A stretch of 64,000 nt of DNA from Sphagnum magellanicum (GCA_021904315.1 CM038914.1:21439065-21503064), one strand, 5' to 3'; positions 24,831 to 37,765 are shown, counted from the first letter of the stretch. The notes: generated from the letters alone by a model not told the origin. Translations and numbers: made by a program.

Positions 24831-26300
24831 TCCTAGCCTATTTAGTGTGAAGAATCTGAAATGAATTTCTGCCAAAGCTTGAATCACAGCAAGACTGCAA
24901 CCAAGAAAGAAAAACAATATTGACACCAACATTACATGACTCTACTAACATATGAACTTCGTGAGGATGATGTTCAATTATTGTATTTGGTATGTGATCT
25001 CACCATTGCAAAGGATCTAGAAAAACTGCCCCATAGTATCTCTCTTTGGCTTCCATGACCTTTATAAAATTCAGTTGCATAAATTTCTATTGCATTTGTC
25101 GAAATAATTTGAGTCCCTTCTGGCCTTTCCTACATTTCATATGTCTCAAGCTAGCATTAGGAGAGTGATCAGACACAAATTTTTTTAAATGACGCCTACT
25201 AAAAGGATAAAAATAATCAAATCAAAGGGAATTTTAAAAAAGAATTAAAATAATATTTATAGATTTTATGGCACAAAACTTGATACAAGCCACCAAAAAG
25301 AAATTAAAATGTGATTTGAGATAGGTGACTGAAACGAAACAAAACAAAACATCAATTAAAAATATTTGACCTACACAAAAGCCAAAACTTGATACAAACA
25401 ACTTTTTTAAAACCATATTCTAATTTAATTTAATGTGAAACCAGATTTTTTCAATAATAAAAAAAGACAAAATTTTGATAAAAGCTATGGGAAACAAAAG
25501 GATTATAAACAATATCTGACCAGAAAATACATACAATCAACTGGAAATAACATAGTTAATTAGGAAAGGTGCAACAAAAGAAAACCAAAATAAAAAATGA
25601 ATTTAATATGTGTGACTGGAAACTTGATACCAGCGATTGAAAACAAAGGCATTTAAAAGTGGATTTATAAATTGCAAATGAACACTACACACACGCAGCT
25701 GGAAAAAAAAACAAAGAAACAACAATGGAATAAAAAATGTGCCACTAAAAATCCACATACAGTGACCAAAATTAAATGAAATCAAAATTGTATGACTGAA
25801 AAGTACATATAAGTGACTGAATGAAATTTTAAAACAATATTTCTTTAATTAACAATAAAAAAGATTATACATGTGACCAAAAGTTCAACATATTATTATC
25901 TTCTTCTTTTCTTCTTTTTTTTTTTTTTTTTTTTTTCGTTTATGAACTTTTGGGTGCACAATAAAATTAAATTTTACGTTTAATAATTTCAGTTGCATGT
26001 GCTAAAATTTCAGCCCCACACTAAAACAAATCTAGTTTTCATTTTGTTTTCAATCCTATGTACTAACTCTTTACACTCACATTAAATTATTAATATTCAA
26101 TTTTTGTGCTTTTTGGTCACTCATCAATTTATTTATTTATTTGACTTTCAGTCATATGAAGTTTCCAAATCACACATTAAATTATGGTTCTTTATTTTTG
26201 CTTTTGGTGGCATGTAGGGTAGACTGGCCCATCACCAATCACTTGCCTATGACCAAACATTTATTTATATCTTTCTCATATGTGCTTCATTTTGAGTGAT
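24831..26300. other. AT-rich spacer
   Basis: Long runs of A and T, including a T tract of about 24 at 25913-25936. Short ORFs only, with no motif. The repeated phrase 'tgactgaaa' and 'gtgaccaaaa' between 25330 and 25880 suggests old amplified sequence. Confidence 0.5.
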
Positions 26301-27100
26301 TTAAAATGTTATGGGAGCGCTACCTCAAGCTCTAGTAATCATCTTTGAAGTCCAAAGGAGGGAAAGGATTAATGAAAAAATAACAAGAAGAAAAATAAGC
26401 TTTTCAGCTTACAAAACGCGTTATTTTTTCTTTTTTCTTCTCTTTGAAATACTCCTACTTTCAAACCTCATAACTTTCTTATTTCTTATTCATTTTAAAC
26501 AATTTGAAGTGCTATAAGACTGTCACCTGAAGTTTTACAAAACATCTTGAACTCTAACAGTAGCAACAGAGTAACATACAAAGAATTTTTTGGGTGTTTG
26601 GGAACTGGCCTTTATAGTGTTTGGTGGTTTTTTTTGAGTTTTTGACCCGCTTTACTTCCAAGGGCCATAATTTTCTCATTTCTAATTCAATTGCGACAGT
26701 TGTTAGTGAGTAAGATGCAATAAGAGAAGGAGTTCAAGTTTTGTTTGGACACCAGAAACAACAGAGCCCTCCCCTTGGATCCGGTCTGCCCTGAAGTGTT
26801 CGGTCACCTACCAATCTACCCTAACATCTTCTTGATTCCACATTTTAAAATTTATGGTCTCCATTTTTTCATTAGGGGTCACATCTGTAGGCTCTACTGT
26901 CAGTTTTGCACACTTTTTATAGACAGAGGGTGTCAGAGGTGTTACAGTGTGCACAGGTGGTCTCCATTTTGAGTCGTGCTGTTGCAATAGGTGAGGGTTC
27001 TTCTAAGCTAGGCCTCCTTTCTGGAGGTCCTACCTAAACCCTAAACCTTTCAGGAGGTCCTACCTTCTTATTTGATATGCTTCTTGCAATCGGAGGGGGC
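26301..27100. repeat. LTR-like unclassified repeat
   Basis: Two related segments occur: about 26455-26545 and about 26645-26740 both contain 'cataa.ttt.t.atttct.attca' followed by 'aagatg/aagactg', as seen in many plant LTR regions. A direct duplication of 'ggaggtcctacc' at about 27022-27064 flanks CTAAACCCTAAACC. I cannot define ends or a target duplication. Confidence 0.3.
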
Positions 27101-27628
27101 TCAGGAACTTGACATTCCATTTGTGGTTCACACTCTTAGGTGGTTCTTTCATCTTCTTGGACATGGATCCTTCCATTTTGTTCCTTGTATTCCCCCTTTT
27201 TGGGGTGCTTTGGTTTATTTATGATTGACATGGTTTCATCATTTCTTTTTTAGTAAGAACAGGAAGCACATGATATGAAGGAAGATGTAATCCAGATCAC
27301 TATTATCATGTTTATACCATGACAATTCACTAGACCTTGAGACATGTTCCTTGCATCTTTTGGCAACTGGAAGATAACATTCCAACTACTTTTGTATTTC
27401 ACTTTAAGAATACAAATGCAAACATTTTGGAAGGCTTTGTGAGTTTTTTGAGTTAGAAAGAATGTTACACTCTCAACTGCCCATGAAGTGGATTTACTTC
27501 ATGAACACAAATTCTTCGCAAGCCAAAGAAAGGGCTTCTGGTCCTGAGAATCATACACAATGGAACTGAATGTGACAAAAGACTATGTCATTCCCAACAA
27601 TCAGCTAGCTTGCAAAAGCTTTTGAATG
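27101..27628. other. 3' flank of the RNase J gene
   Basis: The gene's 3' untranslated region should lie here, read on the minus strand from 27628 downward. AAATAAA-like sequence is present on the minus strand near 27217-27225. No other feature recognised. Confidence 0.5.
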
Positions 27629-30600
27629 CTATCTAGTAGAAGCAGCAACTGGTGATTTTGAGCTCTTGCTCTTACCCTGTTTTGAAAGGGCAGCTTTCAT
27701 TGCTTCAAAATAAGTCCATTCCTTCAAAGCTCCTGCCTTCCTCTCCTCTACAACAGCCTGGGAAATCAAAGGTTCATATAAGCAAGTGTGAGAAAACTCC
27801 TGGTCTACAATCACAGTGTTAAGGACTTCAGATGAATTTTTTTTTTTTATAATGACCAATTTCAAGGCATGCACAAGTTGTGCCTGAAAGACTGGTGTAT
27901 GAGTTGGGGTTCACAAATCATGGCTTTCAGTCTCTGTTTTCCCAGGCTATCAAAATCATCAACAATTATCATCCAAGGGACTGAGTCAAGGTGTACCTCA
28001 TATTTTTTGACAAGAGACGACCACATTGAGCTGCATTGCTCAGGTGAGCGGTTAAACCCAAGCCCTGCCAATGTTACTGCCACATCTTTCCAGGTAGGCT
28101 TCTTTTTGGACCCATCCTTTCGCAACTGGGTGGCCATCACACTCCTTACTTCTATGAGCTTGTGGGTCTCATCCAACCTACACATTAGAAAGTAGATTGA
28201 GCATATTAGAACACATCTGCAAAGATCAGACTTGAGATTTTGTGAGAGTGGGAATTCACTGATTTAGATATCAGTAAATGAACATCTTCACAAGACTTTG
28301 TGGTGGGAGAAATCAACCTGATCAGGCTTCTTGGCATTGTCTTCAATTGTCAACGGATAATGCTACAATACAGAAAAGATTAGGTGCCAATTGAGTGAAC
28401 AGTCATACCTCCACTTCTGCCGTCTCTTTGGAGAAGATGGAGCCTCCTCTTGATTCTTTCCAGTCATTGAAGCTTCCTCTGCTTCCTCCCTGGTTGTTAG
28501 AGTTGGTGGAGCTCCCCAGGTGGGCAAGTCATCGGATTCCAACATTGTCTCCTTAATATTCTTCACTACTGTGAACACAAGCAAAACCACACAGTTTAAA
28601 CACCTTCGAACCTCAAAACATCATAATAGCATCAGGAGCACTGAAAGCCATTCCTTTTAGAAACAGCTGAAACTTGTCCAAAACAAAGTCTCCTCTGCCC
28701 AAAAACATCCAAATGCAAAACAAGGTAAATGCAAAGGTTCTGAGAAAGCTTTGCTCTGGCTTAGGGATCTTGTTTTTCTGAAAGCATCAAGCCAATAACC
28801 TACTGGGTAGGATTCACCATCCTCTTGTGGGTGGTTATGGGTTGAATTGACCACTAGGCTATGCTAGACACTACCTGCATTAGCCAACCCAAGCTATAAT
28901 GGGGGGCACAAGATAAACTATCATCCAAAGTTCTGGGAGCCTGCAGGTTCTCAGCTTCTGGGTCCGAAGATAAGAACTGGCCAATGTATTGGAAAGGGTT
29001 CTACTACAAAAACAGTTTGTGGCAAGGTGACACACACAGTCACAGTTGGTTAGCAGAACAGACATCTTTCACCTTTGTGTGGAAAGTCACACGGTTCCAA
29101 AATGCAAAACAAGCAGCTCTGCAACTTGGCATGAAGCTCCATATGCAAGAAAGTATACCTACAGACTTGGGAGAAGGGTGAAGTGAGGCTGCATCGACAC
29201 CATCATCATTTGAGACTACACTCTCCACTGCAGATATTGCCTTGACAGCCACATTCTTCACTGCAGATATTGCCTCGACAGCTGGAGCTGTGACAAACTG
29301 TACTCCATCCTCAATTGGATCCACTGCAGGGATTTCCCTGACAACTGAAGGTGAGGCAGAGTCTACACTTGAAGGAATGGTCTCCACTGCAGGCCTTACC
29401 TCAACCCGAGGAGCAGGGCCTTCAATGCTACCAACTTTGGAGTCAATTGAAAACCCTGACCATATATCACGAGGAGTTTGATGGCGTTGTGGAGTGCGCT
29501 TGTTGACTCCAACTGCCTCTGAAGAATCTGTTGCAATCACAATCACTTCAGGCCGACGGTTACTGTACTTTTGAACCACCTTGCGGAGGACAGCACCAAG
29601 ATGACGCTCCACCATTGAAAGGCGGGCCCCTTTCGGGCAACTCACAAGTGCCAAGTCTGCTGCCTTCTGTAAAGCTTCCAAAAGTTTGCCATTATCTGTC
29701 CAGAGACAACGGGTTGTGATTCGGACCCGTGCCTGTAGGCCATACTCATCAGCTTCGTCTTGTTCTTCCTGAAGCTCCTCCTCATCTTCATCTTTGCTCA
29801 TAGGTGCCTCATCACCTCTCATTACCTCCACACTGGACAAGGAAAGATACCACATTTTCATTATGTAGAACAAGGGCATTATGATGACAACAAGATCAGA
29901 CAACTCTCGCAGTAAGACAGATGTACCCAACACTCCAGTATCCAAACAATGCAATCAATTTTAGTCAGCTATACCTGGCAATAACAATTCCTTCCAAAGC
30001 AATTTTCATACGCTCTTGCAAGCACAGGTCTGTTGCTGTTCCAAATGCCCTGTCCCCATCATTGTACATCAGCTGTGCGATCCCCAACACTTTGGGTTAG
30101 TTCTCTAGTGTTTTGGGTTCATAGTGAAGATTTCTGGCTGTCCAGCTGTTTACACCTCTTTCCTACAGTCCTAACACAGCTCATGTCCCTTCTTATCAAA
30201 ACATGCTGTCAGCTTCTACTATCAGTACCTGCATCAAATTCAGATTCTGTGGACCAAAAGACTGTTGTTACGCATTATACTGTTGCAACAAATAACATGT
30301 CTTATTTTGCTTAGGTTTCTCCCCAGTAGGCTACTGCAAGCTACATCCTCTTTCTCACACCAAACTTGTAAACCCAAGTGCCTGGGTTTAACTTGCAGAG
30401 AGTCAACAATAACAACCTTCATTTTCTCGCGTCCAAGGAGAGAGAAGCCACTTGAAAGCACCCGTCCATTTCTCAAAGGTGCCACTCCCAACATTTCCCC
30501 ATTTTTTATCACCTGCTTCAAGTAGCTCTGTTATGTTCTGAAGTATCTGCTAGTTCGAAAATTGGAAAAACCTAGGGGCAAAATCATTCAAGCTACTTAC

Positions 30601-33600
30601 AATAGACACTAAGAGCTATCAACAAATATACAATATTGGGTGACAGATGCCAGAACATACTGCAGTGTGTCTTATGCCACTTGCTTTGCCAAGAAGCTCA
30701 TGTTCTTTGAGAAAAGCAAACTCCCCGTGCACTGGAAGAAAATGCTGTGGTTTTACCAGTCTCAAAACCTCCTCCTTCAGATGAACCACAGACAATCAGA
30801 CTCAGTATGCACTTCTCTGACAGAAGAAATGCGTTGCAAATGGTTGGTTCAACTTGTAGCACGTTGGAGCAGACAAAGCAATGCAATCCAAGTGGTACAA
30901 ACATTGTTTGTTCTAAGAGCAATTTTTTGGAAGATCCAGAGGTCACACTTTCACACAGAGACAGAGGGACCCAAAATGCTTTGAATAGCTAAACTTACCA
31001 GCTCACCCCGATATGCATGCCCAGAAGTGTGCAAGTTGTCCCCTCGGCCCATGGTAATGGTTGGCCCAAGCTCAGCTATGCGATTCATCATTTTCACCAC
31101 CCGGGTCTCATTCCCAGGAATCATCTGTGCAATACCTCAAGACTCAGAGACCAAAGCAAACTGACCATAATAATGCTAACATAAAGAAACCTTGGACTGC
31201 CATTCATCAATCAAAATCACAGTGCAAAGAATCACAGTGCCAAAGCATCCAGAGTGATATATTACAAGAGACCAGAGACACCAGAGAGAAATATGGCTGT
31301 ACCTTGGCAGAGTAGAGAACAACATCCTCCTTCTGGAGCTTGAGCAAGCGGCTGGTGCCCAATGATGCCAAATTAAGTGCAGCCCGTGGCTCTGCCTGTC
31401 CAAATCTATTTTGTTACAGGCTTTTACTTAAACTAAGCCATGCCGAAGCACATCAAGAGCTAGCTAGTTGCTATTTGCACTCACAAATTACAGAAAGACC
31501 TAAGTGGCATCCATATATGCAGGTAAAGTAAGTTCAACATTTATGTTTATCATGAGTCCTGCCAGTGTGCAGATGTCACAAAGAGATTCAATGAATTGTA
31601 TCGTTGCCATCAGCAGATGTATCTGCCACTGCACAATAGCATACCTGTGATCCAGTGGTCACTACCAAGAGGTCTTTTGGTGCATAAGCATCCATGTCCT
31701 CTGCTTTTACCTGCCTCTCAAAATAGACAGTTGTACTTATCAGAAGTTGGACATCAAATTTCAACACTGCAAAAACTCATGTACTGGCTGCATTTTCATA
31801 TGCTTAATGTTTGTCATCCTTGGAATCAAGAGAGCACTACATACCAGAATGGATGGATCAAAAGGCGCCTGTCCATCTCTCCAAGCAGCCTCCAAGTATG
31901 TTCTCAATGACAATCCAATGAAAACCTGTTTCAACAACAAATAAAGATGCCAGTTCAGTAAATGCTCCACAGAGATTTCTATCCGAGGAACAGACCAGAC
32001 AACCTGAACAAATCCTTGTGGGGAGGTTACCAATTTCCGGCCAGAAACTTCAGCCGCTGCATTCAAGCAGCCCAGGCGATGCACATTAGATGCAAATTGG
32101 GTTGTAATGACACGGCGACCTTTTGCTGCCATGATTTTGCGCATCATAGCCTCTGCAACATCAGCTTCACTTTTTGTCCTGCCTGGTGATAATACATTGG
32201 TGGAATCACTCATCATCTGTTCAACCCAACCTCCCAAATCCATGAACACATCTCAACCCTTCAATGCTGCCATCTCTGACCTGTGAACAGCGTTCTCTCA
32301 TGAGACACTGCCAGACACAAGATAGCCATACACCTTCAAGGGTTGCAAGTTAAGCAGTATTTAGATGTGCACAGCAAATAATCTGTCAGTAATTCATGAC
32401 AGCACAGATTCCTAAGTCCATCAGCAAGGTTCACTGGACTACATGCAAATGTGAACATCAATCACAAAGTACACCTTTTGGGACCACAACTTAAAGAACC
32501 ACAGGATCATTGAGGAAGCCATACCAGTGTGACACCCTCCTTTTGCAGCTGCTCCAGTGCTATCCGGTCAAAAACATTCCCATCAACAGGTGACTCATCA
32601 ATCTGCACAAAGGCATGTGAAGAAGACCATGAATAATTATATCTCTGCTCAAGCAGGCATAAGACACTTCCCTCTCTGCTCCACAGTGTTCAAGTTTGAC
32701 ATCCTCAAATTTCTTTGTGGCAGGAATCTATGTATGTCAATCAACAACTTGGGCTATTTGCAGACATATTAAGTCATCATTAGAACTTTATAAATTCAAC
32801 AGTCAGGCATTCCTACCAAGGAAGATACATTAGAAAAAGTACACATAAAGGTGCTGCCCTAACACTACCTTCCAGTCACCAGTGTGGAAGATGATCCCAT
32901 CAGCACATCTCATTACAAGGCCACAACAGTCAGGTATGGAATGCGTGACCCGAATAGGCTCCAACTCAAATGGGCCTGCATTAAAACGTGAACGCATACT
33001 GAAGGTGCGCAGTCGTCCCTCTGATGGTATATTGAACTCCTTCAGTCGTTTCTTTATAAGCTGCAAAGACAATCCAGCAATAGTCATATGAGCAAACCTG
33101 ACAAAAGGCAGAAGCTACCACCTTTGGAAAGTTGAATATCAGAATCTCCAGGTACATCAATACCCAAAAAATTTGACAGCAAGGAATTGAGATCTGAGGT
33201 TTATGGTCAAGAAATTAATCCATAGTAGCTGATTTACCACAAAGAAGCAGGCTGACAATAAGATCAATCCTCTATCACCAAGAAAGACACCAAAACACCT
33301 TAGTTTCCCCATACCTGCATGGTGAAACCTGTGGCATAAATTGGAGTCTTTGGGTCAAGCGCTGGAACGACCTATATGAAGCAGAAGTTAGGTCAAAGAA
33401 ACTCAGCCACATCCACGCGTACAGCTGCTGAAAAAAACAATACTCAAGGTTATTTAGTGGAAGGAAGCACCCACAAACCTATAGGTTTCCCTAGAACAGT
33501 GAGTGCATAGTAAAGTGAAATGCACTACCCAAGGCAGTGCACCGATGTGATCCTCATGGCCATGAGTGATAATAACAGCCTCAATCTTATCTCTCCATCG

Positions 33601-34946
33601 GCGAATAAACCCAGTATCCGGCAAAACTTTCTGAATTCCAAGGTCATCATAGCTGTAAAGCACAACCAAACTGTAAGAATGCCATAGGGACATATAGTCA
33701 ATAGAAGTGCAGTATTTACAAGCAGTCAGTCCTGAAGGCAAAAAAAACCATGAGAGCCATGAGAGCTAAGACTGTAAGACTTACTCAGGGAACATGAGAC
33801 CTGCGTCGATCATAATATAGCGGTCATAGTTACCAACAAGCATGCAATTCATGCCTATTTCTCCTAGGCCTCCAATGGGGAGGATTCGCAAAGGAGGACC
33901 ATCACGTCCTTCGTGGAATACCTTCATCTTCCGTTGCACTGCATCATCCTTGCTGTGTCCTGGACCCTCATGGCGGCCTGTATGGCGCTTTGAACGGTGT
34001 GCCATTTGAGGACCTGGGGTCAAAACATGGAGAGGATGAAGCACAAAGTTGCTGCAGAAACTCCAAACTGCTGCTAACCTATGGTCACATTACTGTCAAA
34101 GAAAAAATTGTGTATCTTCAAGTTCACTTTGCATGTGCTTAAGGAATATAAGACCCTGGAACTGCATGGACACAGAATAACCTAGAAGCTTGAAGATTGC
34201 AATGCAAAAAAAAAAAACTGTGCCAACCATGACTACATCATGAGAGTGTGAAGGAACTATACTAAAACTCATGGTCTCTGACGAATCGACTTACATCACA
34301 AAGCTAAACAGGCCTCTAATAGAGCAACAGAGATTAGGGTTTAGGGTTTCTGGTGCCCCAAATCTCGTGAGCTTAGGTTTGCATACACAATCAAATTGAC
34401 GAGGTGTGATACACCCCAGCCTGGTGTTCAGAAGCAATAAGAAGAAGGAGATCGTGTGTCCCCTCACCCAGCTGCAGCAGGGATTATTCCCAGCAAAAAC
34501 CTCCTAGTTTTTGTGTGAACTGGGCAGCGAAAACCCTAGTCCAGGGTTTTCCACAGCTTGATTACCGTATTCTAGCTAAATGAACAGTCATAGCGGTACC
34601 GGGAACAAACACCAAGTTCGAAAACGAGACGCTTTCAAGTCTCATTTGCATACAGTTGCCAGAAGAAAAAAGAAAAGAACTCACCTGCGCGTATGGAAAC
34701 CGCTTGCCGCGAACCATTCTGCGTTCGCCAAATCTGAATTCCAGGCGATGATGATGATGATGATCCCCAACAACCACAGTGTCGAGAAAACAAACTCCGA
34801 CTCCCGACTCTTCCCCCGACCAGAAACTGACTCCCCAACCTAAACCTAGAGGCCGCATGATCGCCATTTCTCAAAACCCTCTCAGCCTTGTTGCTAGTGT
34901 TACCAGCAACACACTCCTGTGGACAGACCCACAGCAATGAATCCAT
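27629..34946 (-). CDS. RNJ: Plastid-type RNase J with trihelix (GT-1/Myb-like) tail, 18 exons
   Basis: Coding exons: 34685-34946, 33785-34013, 33529-33652, 33315-33371, 32869-33060, 32525-32602, 32031-32216, 31845-31925, 31645-31710, 31303-31395, 30999-31124, 30661-30774, 30417-30512, 29975-30072, 29159-29832, 28409-28568, 27997-28177, 27629-27757. All junctions are GT-AG and every phase agrees, giving 981 residues. Residues 1-87 are Ser/Arg-rich and resemble a plastid transit peptide. The metallo-beta-lactamase core has HGHEDH (194-199), THSIPD (from 263) and HTGDWK (283-288); the beta-CASP part has SDSTN (317-321), HTSGHA (488-493) and PVHGE (His 514). All metal ligands are present, so it should be an active exo/endoribonuclease for chloroplast RNA maturation and removal of antisense RNA, as known for plant RNase J. 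An Asp/Glu-rich insert (608-630), a Ser/Pro/Val-rich linker (about 720-870) and a trihelix domain (about 876-960; [20 protein letters not shown]) follow. The upstream in-frame GTG at 34961 is not used as the start. The donor of intron 13 (GTTGTT) is weak. Confidence 0.94.
34014..34684 (-). promoter_or_regulatory. RNase J first intron with telo-box motifs
   Basis: The 671-bp first intron carries, on the gene strand, AAACCCTAAACCCTAATC at about 34333-34350 and further AAACCCTAG-type motifs near 34530-34545. AAACCCTAA (telo-box) elements are common near the 5' ends of plant genes for translation and organelle biogenesis. That these act on this gene is an inference from position alone. Confidence 0.45.
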
Positions 34947-35708
34947 AATGCCTATACCCACTACCTGTGCAGCTAGCGACCTGCGGCGGCTTAGCTAATG
35001 GAGCAAGAGAGCGTGAGATTGCTTGCTCCTGGCAGCCCTTCTTCCGTGGAAGAATTCTTCGCATTCCAGGGAAGGAATTCCAGCCTTGAGTTCATCATAC
35101 CTACTGCAATTTAAGTAGCAACAAAAGAGAGTAAGTGGATAGGGTAAAGTGGTGATAGGGTTCTTTGGTTCCTATACCTACCTGACAAGAACAACACACT
35201 TCATCCATCGTCTAACGTACTTCAGGGTAAGTGGTCATAGGCGTCTTGCTTGGCAGTTGGCACCTAACAGGGAAGGAGAACATCTTTCATCCACTGAAAT
35301 AGGGGTTTAAAAACATTTTTTACATAACAATAATTATTGTGAGTAGTAGTGATAATTTTTGTTTTATTTTGTTGTGTATCAAAATCACAATGTGTCAATA
35401 CATCATCCATGATGCATTATGCCATCATGCAACATGTTATGTTATCATCACAAATTGTATTGTGTAGGCAAGGGTGAGAAATTTTTCAAATTTGTATGGA
35501 CAAGAGGCTACCACAATTCTACTTGTTTTCAATTCCATGGTTATAGTACCATAGGGGCTAAAGCAGGCCTCATAAAATTTGGCATTCTACAAAAAAAATT
35601 TGGCATTGGCCAAAAATAAAAACTCAAAGTTGCCAAAATTAAGTGGGTATAAGTAGTAGTAGTTGTAGTAGTAGTAGTAATAATAGGCAAATAATCTTTG
35701 GATAGTTG
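34947..35708. other. RNase J 5' leader and upstream region
   Basis: The first 120 bases upstream of the ATG are GC-richer than the surroundings and probably transcribed. On the gene strand an ATG at 35064-35062 opens a frame that overlaps the main start in a different phase. Further out the DNA is AT-rich, with a TAG/TAA trinucleotide run at about 35650-35685. Confidence 0.5.
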
Positions 35709-36169
35709 GCCTACTAAGTACTCCTTAAGAGAGGGAGGGATCTTTTTAGGTGTAGGAATCCTCACTCTCCTATGCCTAGTGACCTATGTAAGCATAGGCC
35801 TTGAGAATAGGCCTACTCCTTAAGAGAGGGAGGGATTTTTAGGTGTACAAATCCTTGCTCTCCTAGCCTAGTGACCTATGTAAGCTTAGGCTTTGAGAAT
35901 AGGCCTACTCCTTAAGAGAGGGAGGAATCTTTAGGTGTACACATCCTTGCTCTCCTATGCCTAGTGACCTATGTAAGCATAGGCCTTGAGAATAGGCCTA
36001 CTCCTTATGAAAGGGAGGGATTTTTAGGTGTACAAATCCTTGCTCTCCTATGCCTAGTGACCTATGTAAGCTTAGGCTTTGAGAATAGGCCTACTCCTTA
36101 AGAGAGGGAGGGACCTTTAGGTGTACACATCCTTGCTCTCCTATGCCTAGTGACCTATGTAAGCTTAGG
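35709..36169. repeat. 92-bp minisatellite, five copies in an alternating A-B pattern
   Basis: Five head-to-tail units of about 92 bp (the first about 10 bp longer) begin near 35709, 35811, 35903, 35996 and 36089; most begin GGCCTACTCCTTA. Units 2 and 4 share GATTTTTAGGTGTACAAATCC and GCTTAGGCTTTGAG; units 3 and 5 share CTTTAGGTGTACACATCC; units 1 and 3 share GCATAGGCCTTGAG. Similarity is therefore higher between alternate units than between neighbours, the mark of a two-unit higher-order repeat. Confidence 0.9.
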
Positions 36170-36435
36170 TCCATAATAGTATTTCCCTCATGGTTTATGA
36201 TGCTCATGATGAAGGCCATTCCCAAAATGTCACGCCGGATTCAACCTCACCCTAGGACTTAAAGGCCCTTTTCAAATGTCAAAACACTACAAACGATGGC
36301 GGCAACCCTTGAAATTCACTTTCTCACGTTAAAATACACACACTGCCAATTTTGCCAAAATTACCCAAAAAAAGTTGCCAAAATTAAATTAATTTTGGCA
36401 AAGTTGGCATTTGCCACAAACTATGAGGTCTGGGG
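36170..36435. other. Short spacer, nothing recognised
   Basis: Mixed-composition DNA between the minisatellite and the Harbinger element. No reading frame or repeat that I can assign. Confidence 0.5.
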
Positions 36436-36748
36436 TAAAGGCCACTTTAGACAAGGGTCCAAAGAGGAGGGTCCGATGAAATCAAACATTCCTATTGGTC
36501 AAAAGCTTTAAATTGGTCCCAAGGCCTTTAGACAACGATCCCAGACCAAGACAAATCAAATTGTGATTTAGCCTACATGGCATCACTTTGGAGGGAAAAC
36601 CAAGTAGTTTAAACCAACAAAAAAAAAGGTTAAAGGAGAGCTCATAGTTTGGAAAACCGAAGTGTAAGTCAAGGTCCAAGGTTGTTCGTTTTTCATTTTT
36701 TGTTTTTTTTCACTATTTTTTTATCCTTGTTGCTTAAATTTTGTGAGA

Positions 36749-37765
36749 ATGGAAGAAATGTTATGGATTGAAGACATTGTTCAGAGCACACAAGCTTTCC
36801 CATTTTAAACAAATTTTAGAGTTGACATTGCTGGTTTTGTGGATTTTCACAAGGTGATTGTTAAAAGGAATACATTTTTAGACCTTTCCAAGTGCATGAA
36901 ATGGAGGTGAATTGGAAAGTGTGGTAGAAAATGGAGGGTTGAAGCACCAGATTTCACAACTAGAAGGGGATTTGGATTTGCAAAAGATCCTTAAACCGGT
37001 TTCCATTCCAAAAAAGAGAGCACCAAGAAAGAAAGTAATGTGGTGAAAGACAAAAATGAAAAAGGTGAAAAAGCTATTAAAAAATTCGGTGGATGGTGAA
37101 GTGCTACACTTTATTGTTCTAAGAGGGAAAATGGAATTTGAATTTGCCAAAAATGCAAGAAAAAATCTAAATTTTGTCTTCGTCCTTGAAAAAAAATTCA
37201 ACTTTGAAACCCTAGTTTAACATAATTTGATTTGAGGTCAAAAATTTGTAGCAAGTAAGAAATTTTTTTTGCAAAAGATCATATTCAAATCAGGTAAAGG
37301 CCTTTGCCTTTGCCCTTTTGCCCTTGCCCCCCTTTCCCCTCATTTGCACTTGTTCAATTTAGCCACTATGGGGATTAAACTTTCATTTCCTTGGGGGGAG
37401 GGAGAGAAGTTAACCACCAAGCCATCTTTAGTTCAAATAATTTGAAATGCTTTCCATTTGCTTTATCCATGTATTACATATCTGATTTTTTAATTTGAAG
37501 GATTGTTTTCAGCTTGTATTTCATGGCTTCTCATCTCAATTGGTTTGTTTTTTTATGGGTGGATACATGGTTGAAACTCCACACCCAAATGTTGGCTCCC
37601 ATCCTTGGATTTTCAAAGACTCCAATTGCTTATAAGCAGAAGTTTAATGCAATTTATAAACAATATAAGGACGACAAGATTGTAAACAAAATTTCAAATA
37701 ATGATTGTCATGAATATCCCTTCTATGACGCACTGGATAGTTGGTGGCATCGAAATGAAATGTGA
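36749..37765 (+). pseudogene. Harbinger ORF1 (Myb/trihelix-like DNA-binding protein) relic
   Basis: The start at 36749 (MEEMLWIEDIVQ) parallels the ORF1 start of the shorter copy at 23902 (MEDISWMEEDIVE). Stops follow within 20 codons. A better-preserved piece at 37514-37765 encodes KTPIAYKQKFNAIYKQYKDD and FYDALDSWWHRNEM, as in ORF1 proteins that bind subterminal DNA and help the transposase into the nucleus. The segment near 37030-37080 is Lys-rich. It is not translatable as one protein. Confidence 0.65.

Noticed and set aside
27033-27050. Interstitial telomere-like CTAAACCCTAAACC
   Set aside because: Only two units; such short matches are common in plant DNA.
29040-29954. A single 304-residue gene on the minus strand
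   Set aside because: It is exon 15 of RNase J read through into both flanking introns; splice sites at 29832 and 29159 define the true exon.
34562-34867. Alternative RNase J first exon starting [10 protein letters not shown] on the minus strand
   Set aside because: With the strong donor at 34684 its phase does not join exon 2; the frame starting at 34946 does.
34959-34961. GTG start of the longer RNase J frame
   Set aside because: A nuclear plant gene should start at ATG; the in-frame ATG at 34946 is five codons downstream.
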